Part shown: positions 11,191-19,552 of the stretch, in pieces
Layout of the letters: each line of letters starts with the position of its first letter
Position numbering within the stretch: the stretch's first letter is position 1
NCBI RefSeq assembly: GCF_003586305.1
Contig: NZ_KZ987400.1
Span: 344,635-408,634, forward strand
DNA: 64,000 nucleotides
Direction of reading: 5' to 3'
Source of the DNA: Cognatilysobacter tabacisoli
GTDB lineage: Bacteria > Pseudomonadota > Gammaproteobacteria > Xanthomonadales > Xanthomonadaceae
The notes under the pieces: generated by a model
What the model was told of the DNA's origin: nothing
Database searches by the model: none
Seen by the model: the letters and a program-made list of their open reading frames with translations, nothing else
Made by a program: the position numbers and the translations under genes

Positions 11191-12204
11191 TCAGCCGTGG
11201 GCGCCGTCGACCTCCAGGCGCAGCTCGCGCCGGCACACCGCCGCGTGCAGCACCAGCCGCGGCACGTCGGCCGGCAGGCGCCGCTCGAGCAGCCCGGCCA
11301 CGGTCGCCAGTTCGTCGCGCTCGCGCACGTACGCCTTGATCGGCGAGCCGGCACCGAACGCCGCCGGCAGGCCGGGCCGGCGCGCGCGCGCGGCGGCGAC
11401 CAGCGTGTCGAGGTTGGCGAACGTCTCGTCGAACTGTGCGGAGACCGAGCCGGCGTGGCGCGATTCGTGGCCGGTGATCGCGGCGGTGCCGGACAGCAGC
11501 AGCGGCATCGCCGGCGAAGCCGGCAGCATCGCGCGGGCGAAGCTCGGCGGCTGCGGGCCGTACTGGCGCGGGTAGCGGTAGGCGCTGACCTGGCGCGGGT
11601 TCTCCAGCGGCGTGCCCGGCTCGCGCGCGGCCAGCCAGTACACCTGCAGCCGGCGCACGCCGTCCACGCGGCCGATCGCGGTCGCCGCCGGCAGCCGGTG
11701 CACGTCGACCTCGCCGAGCCCGCGCGCGCGGCCGACGCAGAAGCGCCGGTAGCGCTCCTCGTCGCCGTCGCCGACGGTGATCCCGTCGAGGTAGTTCCAC
11801 ACCCGCAGCAGGTGCGGGTAGCCGTGCGCATCGAGCGCGGCGACCAGTCGCTGGTAGCTCGCCACCGCGGTGGCCTCGATGTCGCTGTCGCGGTCGCCGG
11901 TGGTGCCGCCGGTCGGCTCGTCGAGTTCGATCACGCCGAACATCAGCGCGCCGTCGCAGGCCCAGGCGACGTCGGCGTCGCGGCCGCGCGCGACCGGCCC
12001 GGCGCTGCGCCAGACCTCCAGCGGCGCCGGGCCGTACGGCTCGAGCGCGACGCGCACGTAGCGCGGGTCGTCGCTGGCCGGCGCACTGGCGCCGAAGCCG
12101 ATCGCCGCGAGCACGCGGTCGTCGGCGAGCACGCGCGCCGGGTCAGCGTCGACGTAGCCCATCGCCAGCCGCGCCGGCGCCGGGTGGACGCTGACGGCGC
12201 TCAT
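11191..12204 (-). CDS. xanB2: XanB2-like chorismatase (hydroxybenzoate-forming)
   Basis: A 337-residue member of the FkbO/Hyg5/XanB2 chorismatase family. In Xanthomonas, XanB2 converts chorismate to 3- and 4-hydroxybenzoate plus pyruvate; these feed xanthomonadin pigment and ubiquinone. Family features include LFGVIEL-like MFGVIELDEP, LLRVWNYLDGI, the RYRRFCVGRARGLGE segment, VYWLAAREPGTPLENPRQVSAYRYPRQYGP and the ISGTAAITGHES-type LSGTAAITGHESRH near the active site. The ATG at 12204 is chosen by family length. A 33-codon frame ends in an ATGA overlap with this start. The gene sits at the edge of the pigment cluster, divergent from the ACP gene, and would supply the aromatic starter unit. 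Confidence 0.9.
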   Translation of the reverse strand: MSAVSVHPAPARLAMGYVDADPARVLADDRVLAAIGFGASAPASDDPRYVRVALEPYGPAPLEVWRSAGPVARGRDADVAWACDGALMFGVIELDEPTGGTTGDRDSDIEATAVASYQRLVAALDAHGYPHLLRVWNYLDGITVGDGDEERYRRFCVGRARGLGEVDVHRLPAATAIGRVDGVRRLQVYWLAAREPGTPLENPRQVSAYRYPRQYGPQPPSFARAMLPASPAMPLLLSGTAAITGHESRHAGSVSAQFDETFANLDTLVAAARARRPGLPAAFGAGSPIKAYVRERDELATVAGLLERRLPADVPRLVLHAAVCRRELRLEVDGAHG

Positions 12205-12430
12205 GCGGCGGGCACCACGGCGGCCACCACGGCGTCGGCCGCGGGCGGCACGGGGGCGGCGACGGCGCGCGGACGCTGCGTCGCGGAAAAGGTCGGGGTC
12301 ATCGCGAAATGATAGCCCGGCGGCGTGAGCGCTCCGGCGCGAGGCGGCCGCGCCGGGCGCGGCGCGGTTGCGCGGCGGCGCGCGATGCCGGATCGTGGCG
12401 CCCTTGCCCGTGCCGTGGAACTCCGCCCCG

Positions 12431-12700
12431 ATGTCTGAACAGAGCAATGCCGAACGCGAACTGGCGACCCTGCTGGTCGAAAGCCTGAACCTCGAGGGCG
12501 TCGAGCCGGCCGGGATCGATCCGGAGGCGCCGCTGTTCGGTGACGGGCTCGGCCTGGACTCGATCGACGCGCTCGAGCTGGCGCTGGCGATTTCCAAGCA
12601 GTACGGCTTCCAGCTGCGCTCGGACAGCGACGACAACCGCCGCATCTTCGGCTCGCTGCGCGCGCTGTCGGCGCACGTCGAGCAGCACCGGGCCAGCTGA
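12431..12700 (+). CDS. Acyl carrier protein of the aryl polyene (xanthomonadin-type) cluster
   Basis: An 89-residue acyl carrier protein. The phosphopantetheine site is the serine in GLGLDSIDALELAL, with the usual acidic helix around it. It would carry the aromatic starter or the growing polyene chain as a thioester; the Xanthomonas counterpart is called XanC. The ATG at 12431 gives MSEQSNAEREL, a normal ACP start; an upstream in-frame start would add 21 arginine- and proline-rich residues. It is the first gene of a tightly packed plus-strand run reaching to 18982. Confidence 0.92.
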   Translation: MSEQSNAERELATLLVESLNLEGVEPAGIDPEAPLFGDGLGLDSIDALELALAISKQYGFQLRSDSDDNRRIFGSLRALSAHVEQHRAS

Positions 12701-12752
12701 CCGTCCGCGCCGCGCCGGGCGACCCGGCGCGACGCCTCCCGCCCGCGCTTCC

Positions 12753-13445
12753 GTGATCCTCCTGCTGCGCATCGCGTTGGCCGCGGCGTACCCGCTGCTG
12801 GCGCACTGGGCGAGCCACCGCGGCGACGGCGCGTCGGCCAGCGTCGCGCTGCTCGACCTCGTGCTGGTGGTGCTGCTGCTCGCGCTCGCGCGCGGCCGGC
12901 CGGCCGCGTGGCTGGCGCTGGCCGGCGGTGCCGCCGCGCTGTGGGCGCTGGCGCCGACCGGGGTCCCGCAGCTGCTGCTGCTCGCCCCGCCGGTGCTGTT
13001 CACCGCGCTGGTCGCGTGGTGGTTCTGGCGCAGCCTGCGCTCGCCGCGCGGCGCTCTGATCACCCGCATCGTCTGCGCGCTCGAGGCGATGCCGGCCGAT
13101 CGGCTCGCGCCGGACCTGCTGCGCTACACGCGTCGGCTCACCGCCGCGTGGGCCGGGCTGCTGGCGCTGGTGTCGCTGGCGAACGCGACGCTCGCGCTGC
13201 TCGCAGTGCCCGGCGGCGTGCTCGCGCGCCTCGGCCACCCGCCCGGCGTGCTGGCGATCGCGCAGACCCAGTGGTCGCTGTGGGCGAACCTGGTGAACTA
13301 CGGCGTGGTCGCGCTGTTCTTCGTCGGCGAGTTCGCGTTCCGCCACCGCCGCTTCCCGCAGCGCTCGTACCGCGGCTTCCCCGACTTCGTGCGCCAGCTG
13401 GCGCGGCTCGGGCCGGCGTTCTGGCGCGACTTCCTGCGCGGTTGA
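12753..13445 (+). CDS. Polytopic membrane protein of the pigment cluster (COG4648-like)
   Basis: A 230-residue integral membrane protein with about six hydrophobic segments: near the N-terminus, around residues 30-65, 70-95, 125-150 and 170-195. It ends in a short basic tail (RHRRFPQRSYRGFPDFVRQL). Proteins of this kind are encoded in the xanthomonadin and aryl polyene clusters, where databases often mislabel them as ketosynthase; no ketosynthase motif is visible here. It probably helps anchor the biosynthetic or transport machinery in the inner membrane. The start is GTG at 12753, 52 bp after the ACP stop. Confidence 0.8.
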   Translation: MILLLRIALAAAYPLLAHWASHRGDGASASVALLDLVLVVLLLALARGRPAAWLALAGGAAALWALAPTGVPQLLLLAPPVLFTALVAWWFWRSLRSPRGALITRIVCALEAMPADRLAPDLLRYTRRLTAAWAGLLALVSLANATLALLAVPGGVLARLGHPPGVLAIAQTQWSLWANLVNYGVVALFFVGEFAFRHRRFPQRSYRGFPDFVRQLARLGPAFWRDFLRG

Positions 13446-13518
13446 GCGCGACGCGCGCGGCCCGTCGCGGCCGCTGCCGTATCCTGTGCGTCCCATCGCC
13501 GCCGCGCCGCACGCCCGC

Positions 13519-13824
13519 ATGCCGTTCACGATCCCGCCCGACCACGCGTGCCTGCCCGGCCACTTCCCGGGCCGGCCGCTGGTGCCCGGCGTGGTCGTGC
13601 TGGAGCGGGTGGTCGACGCGATCGAGGCGGTGCACGGCCCGCTGCCGGCGCCGCTGCGGCTGCCGCAGGTGAAGTTCCTGCAGCCGCTGCTGCCGGGCGA
13701 GGTGGCCGACGTCGCGATCGAGGTGCTCGACGGAGCTGCACCGCGCTGGCGGTTCCGGGTGCTGCGCGGCGACACCGTGCTGGCCAGTGGCGAACTGGCG
13801 TGCGCGTCGACGGCCGCACCGTGA
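13519..13824 (+). CDS. Hot-dog fold 3-hydroxyacyl-ACP dehydratase of the pigment cluster
   Basis: A 101-residue single hot-dog protein related to FabA/FabZ. The active-site region is HACLPGHFPGRPLVPGVVVLE, in which the histidine of GHFPG and the following PLVPG loop match the family (the helix normally carries Asp or Glu, here the E of VLE). In aryl polyene synthesis such proteins (ApeI type) remove water from the 3-hydroxyacyl-ACP to make each double bond. ATG at 13519 gives the conserved length; an earlier ATG at 13486 would add 11 residues. Its stop overlaps the GTG start of the acyltransferase. Confidence 0.85.
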   Translation: MPFTIPPDHACLPGHFPGRPLVPGVVVLERVVDAIEAVHGPLPAPLRLPQVKFLQPLLPGEVADVAIEVLDGAAPRWRFRVLRGDTVLASGELACASTAAP

Positions 13825-14792
13825 ACTCGCACTGGAAGCAGCGCCCCGAGGGCGGCGGGCGCTTCGCCATCGGCCTGATCCGCGCGATCGCCTGCCGCGG
13901 CGGCCGCGCGATCGCGCGCGCGCTGCTGCTGCCAATCACCGCGTACTTCCTGCTGGTGCGCGGGCCGGAGCGCCGCGCATCGCGCGCGTACCTGGCGCGC
14001 GTGCTCGGCCGCCGCGCCGGCGTGCTCGACGTCGCCCGCCACATCCACGCGTTCGCCTCGACGATCCTCGACCGCGTGTTCCTGCTCAGCGGCCAGCTCG
14101 AGCGCTTCGCGATCAAAACCGAGGGGCTCGACGTGCTGCACGAGCAGCTCGACCGCGGCCGCGGCGTGCTGGTGTTCGGCTCGCACCTGGGCAGCTTCGA
14201 CGCGCTGCGCGTGCTCGCGCGCGAGCGCCCCGACGTGCAGGTGCGCATCGTCCTCGACAAGTCGCACAACCCGGCGATCACCGAGCTGCTCGACGCGCTC
14301 GACCCGAAGCTGGCCGCGACGGTGATCGACGCCGGCCAGGACGGCCCGTCGATCGTGCTGGCGATCAAGCAGGCGGCCGACGACGGCGCGCTGGTAGCGC
14401 TGCTGGTCGACCGCGCACGCCCCGGCGAGCCCGCGTTGCCGGCGCCGTTCCTCGGCAGCCCGGCGCCGTTTCCGGTGGCGCCGTGGCTGATCGCCGCGAC
14501 GCTGAAGCTGCCGGTGGTGCTCGCGTTTGGGCTGTACCGCGGCGCCAACCGCTACGACCTGCGCTTCGAGCTGTTCAGCCCCGGGATCGAGATCGCCCGG
14601 CATAACCGTGCGCAGGCGCTGGACGAACTGGTCCAGGCCTACGCCCAGCGGCTGCAGCACCACGCGCGCAGCGCGCCGTTCAACTGGTTCAACTTCTTCG
14701 ATTTCTGGCAGGCCGACGATGCGAACGATCCGACACGCGACGCTGCTCGCGGCGCTGTGCCTCTCGCCCGCCGCGATCGCCGCGCCGCCTGA
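13821..14792 (+). CDS. LpxL-type lysophospholipid acyltransferase of the pigment cluster
   Basis: A 323-residue membrane-associated acyltransferase of the LpxL/HtrB family. One hydrophobic segment near the start (ARALLLPITAYFLLV) anchors it in the inner membrane. The catalytic HX4D motif is in FGSHLGSFDALR, followed by VRIVLDKSHNP and the LLVDRARPGE block. It should attach the polyene acyl chain to a lipid or sugar carrier, as proposed for aryl polyene and xanthomonadin lipids. I start it at GTG 13821, which overlaps the dehydratase stop as GTGA; GTG 13800 is also in frame. The 3' end overlaps the next gene by 74 bp, which is unusually long for this cluster. Confidence 0.88.
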   Translation: MNSHWKQRPEGGGRFAIGLIRAIACRGGRAIARALLLPITAYFLLVRGPERRASRAYLARVLGRRAGVLDVARHIHAFASTILDRVFLLSGQLERFAIKTEGLDVLHEQLDRGRGVLVFGSHLGSFDALRVLARERPDVQVRIVLDKSHNPAITELLDALDPKLAATVIDAGQDGPSIVLAIKQAADDGALVALLVDRARPGEPALPAPFLGSPAPFPVAPWLIAATLKLPVVLAFGLYRGANRYDLRFELFSPGIEIARHNRAQALDELVQAYAQRLQHHARSAPFNWFNFFDFWQADDANDPTRDAARGAVPLARRDRRAA

Positions 14793-15390
14793 GCCCGCGG
14801 CGCCGGCCGAGCCCGGCTGGGTGCTGGCTCAGCTGGCGCGCCCGGCGCCGACCCGCACCGGCTTCGTCGAGGTGCGCGGCTCGGCGCTGCTGCGCACGCC
14901 GCTGCGGATCGAGGGTGAGTACCGCCGCCCCGACGGCGACACGCTGGTGCGCGTGGTCAACGCGCCGTACGCCGAGACCACGACGATCCGCGCCGGCGAG
15001 GCCGAGATCGCGCGCGTCGGCAAGTCGCCGCGGCGCTTCCCGCTGTCGCGCGCGCCCGAGCTGGCCGGCCTGCAGGCGAGCTTCGGCGCGCTGCTGGCCG
15101 GCGACCGCGCCGCACTCGAGCGCCACTACCGCGTCGCCGCCGACGGCACGCGTGCGCAGTGGACGCTGACGCTGACCCCCACCGACGCGGCGCTCGCGGC
15201 CAAGGTCGCGTCGATCGTGCTGCGCGGGCGCGCCGACGAGCTGCGCTGCATCGAGACCACCGCAGTCGCGCGCGGGCGCAAGCCGGCCGAGGTCCAGCGC
15301 ACGCTGCTCGCCGGCGCGGCGCGCGACGCCCGCGGCGTGACCGACGCGCCGGCGCTGGCCGCGCTGTGCCGCGGCGTCGCGCGTGGCTGA
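14719..15390 (+). CDS. LolA-like periplasmic lipid carrier of the pigment cluster
   Basis: A 223-residue secreted protein with a signal peptide (LLAALCLSPAAIA-AP). The mature part resembles the LolA/LolB half-barrel fold: GFVEVRGSALLRTPLRIEGEYRRPDGDTL is the characteristic opening, followed by alternating beta strands. LolA itself ferries lipoproteins from the inner to the outer membrane. LolA-like proteins in aryl polyene clusters are thought to do the same for the pigment lipid together with the MMPL exporter that follows here. It lacks the cysteine of an outer membrane lipoprotein. ATG 14719 lies inside the acyltransferase gene. Confidence 0.82.
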   Translation: MRTIRHATLLAALCLSPAAIAAPPEPAAPAEPGWVLAQLARPAPTRTGFVEVRGSALLRTPLRIEGEYRRPDGDTLVRVVNAPYAETTTIRAGEAEIARVGKSPRRFPLSRAPELAGLQASFGALLAGDRAALERHYRVAADGTRAQWTLTLTPTDAALAAKVASIVLRGRADELRCIETTAVARGRKPAEVQRTLLAGAARDARGVTDAPALAALCRGVARG

Positions 15391-17779
15391 CGGCGGGACC
15401 GGTCCCGCGGCCGGCGAGCATGCGTCGCGCGGCTGGAGCGCGCGCACGCGCCTGCTGCTCGCCTTCGCGTGGCTGGCGGCGCTGCTGGTCGCCGGCGTGC
15501 TGCTCGGCCAGCGGCTCGCGCTCAGCGGCGACCTGCGCAGCTTCATGCCGGCCGCGCGTACGCCGGCGCAGAAGCTGCTGATCGACGAACTCGGCGAAGG
15601 CCCGGGCTCGCGCCTGCTGCTGGCGGCGATCGACGGCGACGACGCCGAGCGCGTCGCCGCCGTGTCGGCCGAGCTGCGCGCTCGGCTCGCGGCGCGGCCG
15701 GTCCTCAGCTTCGTCGCCAACGGCGGCGACGACGGGCTCGACGCGTTTCCCGAGCGCCTGCGCCCGTACCGCTACCTGCTGACGCCGTCGTTCGACGCCG
15801 CGCCGCTCGACCGCGCCGCGCTCGACGACGCGCTCGCCGCGCGCGTGCAGGACCTCGGTTCGCCCGCGGCCGCGATGGTCGAGCCGTTGCTGCCGTCGGA
15901 CCCGACCCTGGAAACGCTGGTGCTGGCCGAGCGCTGGCAGCCGGCCAACGCGCCGCAGCGCCAGCACGGCGTGTGGTTCGACCGCGCCGGCCGCCGCGCG
16001 CTGCTGATGATCGAGACGCGCGCGGCCGGCTTCGACCCGACCGGCCAGCAGGCGGCGATCGATGCGATCCACGCCGACTTCGCCGCCGCGCGCGGCGACG
16101 CCGCGGCGACGCTCGTGCTCAGCGGGCCCGGCGCGTTCTCGGTCGAGATCGGCGGCCGCACCGCGCGCGAGGCGCGCTGGATCGGCACGATAGACGGCTT
16201 CATCTTCGCGCTGCTGCTGTGGATCGCGTACCGCAGCTGGAAGGCGCCGCTGCTCGGCGCGCTGCCGCTGGCGACCGCCGGCATCGCCGGGCTCGGCGCG
16301 GTCGCGCTGGCGTTCGACGGCGTGCACGGCATCACCGTCGCGTTCGGCTTCACCCTGATCGGCGTCGCGCAGGACTACCCGATCCACCTGTTCTCGCACC
16401 AGCGCGCCGGGCTGTCGCCGTGGGCCAGCGCGCGCGGGCTGTGGCCTACGCTCGGCACCGGCGTGGCGTCGACGTGCATCGCGTACCTGACGTTCCTGGT
16501 GTCCGGCGTCGACGGGCTGCAGCAGCTGGCGGTGTTCACCATCGTCGGGCTGGCGACCGCCGCGCTGGGGACGCGCTTCGTGCTGCCGGCGCTGATCGAC
16601 CCGGCGCCGCGCGACGCGGCCGACTCGCCGCGCATCGCACGCGCGTGGGCGCTGCTGGCGCGGCTGCCGCGACTGCGCGCGCCGGCGCTGCTGGCGGTCG
16701 CCGCAGTCGCCATCGCGATCACCGCGCTCGCGCCCGGCGCGTTCTGGCAGAACGACCTCGGCAAGCTGACGCCGGTGCCGGCCGACGCGCTCGCGCGCGA
16801 CGCCGAGCTGCGCGCGGCGCTCGGCGCGCCGGACGTGCGCTACCTCGTCGCGCTCGACGCACCCGACGCGGAGCGCGCGCTGCAGGCGCTGGAGCGGTTC
16901 GAACCGGCACTGCAGCGCCTGCAGCGCAACGGCGATCTCGCCGGCTACGAGTCGGCGGCGCGCGTGCTGCCGAGCGTCGCCACCCAGCGCGCGCGCCAGG
17001 CCGCGCTGCCCGACGCGGCGGCGCTGCAGGCGATGCTCGACGCTGCGGTCGCGGAGAGCCCATTCGTTGCCGATGCGTTCGCGCCCTTCCTTACCGACGT
17101 CGACGCCGCGCGCCGCGCGCCGCCGCTGCGCCCGGCCGACCTCGCCGGCACGCCGCTGGCGACCGCGCTCGCCGGGCAGCTGGTGCAGCGCGACGACGGC
17201 AGCGCGGTCGCGCTGGTGTCGCTGACCGGCATCGCCGACGTCGCCGCGGTCGATGCCGCCGCGCGCGCGGCCGGCGCGCAGCTGCTCGACCTCAAGCAGG
17301 CCTCCGAATCTCTGGTCGCTGACTACCGGCAGCGCGTGCTGTGGGCGCTGGCGCTGGCCGCGGTGCTGCTCGCGGCGACGGTGTGGATCGCGCTGCGCGC
17401 GCCGCGCCGGGTGCTGCGCGTGCTCGCGCCGATGGCGTTGACGACCGTGCTGATCCTGGCCGTGCTGCGCGGCGCCGGGGTCGAGCTGACCCTGTTCCAC
17501 CTGGTCGCGCTGATCCTCGCCGCCGGGCTCGGGCTCGACTACGCGCTGTTCTTCGACCACGCCGGCGACAGCCGCGACGAGCAGCGCCGCACGCTGCACG
17601 CGGTGATCGTCTGCAGCCTGACGACGCTGGCGGTGTTCTCGCTGCTGGCGGCGTCGAGCATCCCGGTGCTGCGCGCGATCGGGCTGACCGTCGCGCTCGG
17701 CGTGCTGTTCAACTTCATGCTGGCGCTGCTGGTGACGCGCGTGCCGGCCGCGCCCGAGGCGTCCGATGCCGTCCGCTGA
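15383..17779 (+). CDS. MMPL-family RND exporter of the pigment cluster
   Basis: A 798-residue inner-membrane transporter of the RND superfamily (MMPL branch). Its layout is two repeats: one membrane segment near residue 25-45, a periplasmic domain to about 260, then five membrane segments (about 270-415), and the same again in the second half with membrane segments near 435-455 and 655-790. The pattern GFTLIGVAQDYPIHLFSHQ in the first half and AAGLGLDYALFFDHAG in the second carry the acidic residues of proton relay. MMPL proteins export lipids, so it most likely exports the polyene pigment lipid. The start is GTG at 15383, overlapping the LolA-like gene by 8 bp. Confidence 0.88.
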   Translation: MADGGTGPAAGEHASRGWSARTRLLLAFAWLAALLVAGVLLGQRLALSGDLRSFMPAARTPAQKLLIDELGEGPGSRLLLAAIDGDDAERVAAVSAELRARLAARPVLSFVANGGDDGLDAFPERLRPYRYLLTPSFDAAPLDRAALDDALAARVQDLGSPAAAMVEPLLPSDPTLETLVLAERWQPANAPQRQHGVWFDRAGRRALLMIETRAAGFDPTGQQAAIDAIHADFAAARGDAAATLVLSGPGAFSVEIGGRTAREARWIGTIDGFIFALLLWIAYRSWKAPLLGALPLATAGIAGLGAVALAFDGVHGITVAFGFTLIGVAQDYPIHLFSHQRAGLSPWASARGLWPTLGTGVASTCIAYLTFLVSGVDGLQQLAVFTIVGLATAALGTRFVLPALIDPAPRDAADSPRIARAWALLARLPRLRAPALLAVAAVAIAITALAPGAFWQNDLGKLTPVPADALARDAELRAALGAPDVRYLVALDAPDAERALQALERFEPALQRLQRNGDLAGYESAARVLPSVATQRARQAALPDAAALQAMLDAAVAESPFVADAFAPFLTDVDAARRAPPLRPADLAGTPLATALAGQLVQRDDGSAVALVSLTGIADVAAVDAAARAAGAQLLDLKQASESLVADYRQRVLWALALAAVLLAATVWIALRAPRRVLRVLAPMALTTVLILAVLRGAGVELTLFHLVALILAAGLGLDYALFFDHAGDSRDEQRRTLHAVIVCSLTTLAVFSLLAASSIPVLRAIGLTVALGVLFNFMLALLVTRVPAAPEASDAVR

Positions 17780-18248
17780 TCCGTTGACCCGCGATGAGAT
17801 CGCCGCGCTGGTGCCGCACGCCGGCGGCATGTGCCTGTGGGACGAAGTCGTCGACTGGGACGCGCAGCGCATCGCCCTGCGCGCGTGGCGCCACCGCGAC
17901 GCCGACCAACCACTGCGCGAACGCGGGCGCCTGCACGCGGTGCACCTGTGCGAGTACGGCGCGCAGGCGATGGCCGTGCACGGCGGCGTGATCGCGCGTG
18001 CGCACGGCGGCCGCGCGCGGCCCGGCCTACTGGTCGCGCTGCGCGGCGTCGAACTGCACGTCGCCCGCATCGACGACCTGCCCGGCGCGCTCGAGTGCGA
18101 GGCCGAGGTGCTGGTCGCCGGCGGCGACGGCTGGCAGTACCGTTTCACCATCCGCCACGACGGCACGCTGCTGGCCGAGGGCCGCGCCGCGGTCGTGCTG
18201 CAGCCGGCGTCGTCCATCGACACCGCCCCTCCGGAATCGAACGCATGA
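17766..18248 (+). CDS. ApeP-like hot-dog dehydratase of the pigment cluster
   Basis: A 160-residue hot-dog fold protein of the ApeP-like dehydratase group. It begins MPSADPLTRDEIAALVPHAGGMCLWDEV, with the histidine of PHAGGM where FabA/FabZ relatives keep their catalytic histidine, and continues with HLCEYGAQAMAVHGG. It is the second dehydratase in the cluster. In aryl polyene systems two hot-dog proteins form a complex, with one possibly non-catalytic. It overlaps the exporter gene by 14 bp and the reductase gene by ATGA. Confidence 0.85.
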   Translation: MPSADPLTRDEIAALVPHAGGMCLWDEVVDWDAQRIALRAWRHRDADQPLRERGRLHAVHLCEYGAQAMAVHGGVIARAHGGRARPGLLVALRGVELHVARIDDLPGALECEAEVLVAGGDGWQYRFTIRHDGTLLAEGRAAVVLQPASSIDTAPPESNA

Positions 18249-18982
18249 CTTCACCCTCCACCGCGCGTCGCGCCCTCGTCACCGGCGGCAGCGGCGATCT
18301 CGGAGGCGCGATCTGCGCGCGCCTGGCCGCGGCCGGCTTCGACGTGATCGTGCACGCCAACGGCAACCTCGCCCGCGCGCAGGCGGTCGTCGATGCGATC
18401 GGCGCCGCCGGCGGCCGCGCCGAGGCGGTCGCGTTCGACGTCGCCGATGGCGACGCGACGCGCGCCGCGATCGATGTGCTGCTGCAGCGCGGCCCGGTCC
18501 AGGTCGTCGTCAACAACGCCGGGGTCCACGACGACGCGCCGATGGCCGGCATGAGCGACGCGCAGTGGAAGCGCGTCGTCGACGTGTCGCTGCACGGGTT
18601 CTTCCACGTGACCCAGCCGCTGCTGCTGCCGATGGCGCGCACGCGCTGGGGGCGCGTGGTGAGCGTGTCGAGCGTCGCCGCGGTCACCGGCAACCGCGGC
18701 CAGACCAACTACGCCGCGGCCAAGGCCGGCCTGCACGGCGCGACGATGTCGCTGGCGCGCGAGATGGCCACGCGCGGCATCACCGCGAACGTCGTCGCGC
18801 CCGGCGTCATCGCCGGGCGCATGGCCGCCGATGCGTTCCCGCCGGAGATGATCCGGCAGGTCGTGCCCGCCGGGCGCGCCGGCACGCCGGAGGAGGTCGC
18901 GGCGGTGGTCGCGTTCCTGTGCAGCGACGACGCCGCCTACGTGAACGGCCAGGTGATCGGCGTCAACGGCGGCATGGCCTGA
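18245..18982 (+). CDS. FabG-like 3-oxoacyl-ACP reductase of the pigment cluster
   Basis: A 245-residue SDR. It has the cofactor motif TGGSGDLGGAI, NNAG at about 90, and the catalytic triad S (SVSSVAAVTG), Y and K in YAAAKAGLHG. The C-terminal GQVIGVNGGMA is the FabG signature. In polyene synthesis it reduces the 3-keto group formed by the ketosynthase before dehydration, using NADPH. ATG 18245 overlaps the preceding stop. It ends the compact plus-strand block. Confidence 0.9.
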   Translation: MTSPSTARRALVTGGSGDLGGAICARLAAAGFDVIVHANGNLARAQAVVDAIGAAGGRAEAVAFDVADGDATRAAIDVLLQRGPVQVVVNNAGVHDDAPMAGMSDAQWKRVVDVSLHGFFHVTQPLLLPMARTRWGRVVSVSSVAAVTGNRGQTNYAAAKAGLHGATMSLAREMATRGITANVVAPGVIAGRMAADAFPPEMIRQVVPAGRAGTPEEVAAVVAFLCSDDAAYVNGQVIGVNGGMA

Positions 18983-19066
18983 ACGGTTGAGGCGCCGCCG
19001 CGGCGGTCACGCGGCGTTGGGTCGATGGGCGCGTATGCTCGCGCCGTCCGCCCGGAGATCCGACCG

Positions 19067-19534
19067 ATGAACGCACCTGCCTCCCTGCTGAAGCTCACGA
19101 CGGTCGCCGCTGCGGCGCTGCTGCTCGCCGCGTGCGCGACGTCGCACCTCGTCACCGGCCGGGTGCGCCCGCCGATCGATCCGGCGCAGGTCCGCGTGTA
19201 CTACACGCCGCCGGTGGGCTTCGAGGAGATCGCGCGGCTCGACACCGCCAGCGGTCCGTTCACCTACGGCGAGCAGAACAAGATGAACTCGGTGCTGGCG
19301 AAGATGCGCAAGGAGGCGGCCAAGCTCGGCGCCAACGGCGTGCTGCTGGTCGGCACCGACGACGGCTACGGCGGCGGCGGGGTCAACGTCGGCGGCGGCT
19401 ACGGCCGCGGCGGCGGACGCAGCTTCAGCAGCGTCGGGGTCGGCGTCGACATCAGCCCGCGGCAGAAGTACGCGCACGGGCTGGCGATCCACGTGCCCAA
19501 TCCGCCGCCGCCGGCACCCGCACCGGGCAACTGA
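19067..19534 (+). CDS. Glycine-rich lipoprotein of unknown function
   Basis: A 155-residue lipoprotein whose signal sequence ends in the lipobox LLLAAC. The residue after the cysteine is Ala, so outer-membrane sorting is expected. The mature part begins ATSHLVTGRVRPPIDPAQVRVYYTPPVGFEEIARLD, with a helix (NKMNSVLAKMRKEAAKLGANGVLL), then a glycine-rich stretch and a proline-rich tail. The motif in which a YYTPP-GFEEIA strand precedes an AAKLGANGV-like helix is shared by small lipoproteins of the YbjQ/heavy-metal-binding-like fold, but function is unknown. ATG 19067 has GGAG upstream. It is 84 bp after the reductase and converges with the halogenase gene; it may or may not belong to the pigment cluster. 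Confidence 0.75.
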   Translation: MNAPASLLKLTTVAAAALLLAACATSHLVTGRVRPPIDPAQVRVYYTPPVGFEEIARLDTASGPFTYGEQNKMNSVLAKMRKEAAKLGANGVLLVGTDDGYGGGGVNVGGGYGRGGGRSFSSVGVGVDISPRQKYAHGLAIHVPNPPPPAPAPGN

Positions 19535-19552
19535 GAGCGGTCGACGCGGCGC

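Noticed and set aside
12201-12302. 33-codon frame (minus strand) ending in ATGA at the xanB2 start
   Set aside because: The overlap looks like translational coupling, but there is no ribosome site before its ATG and the sequence is low-complexity Ala/Pro/Val, so I do not call it a gene.
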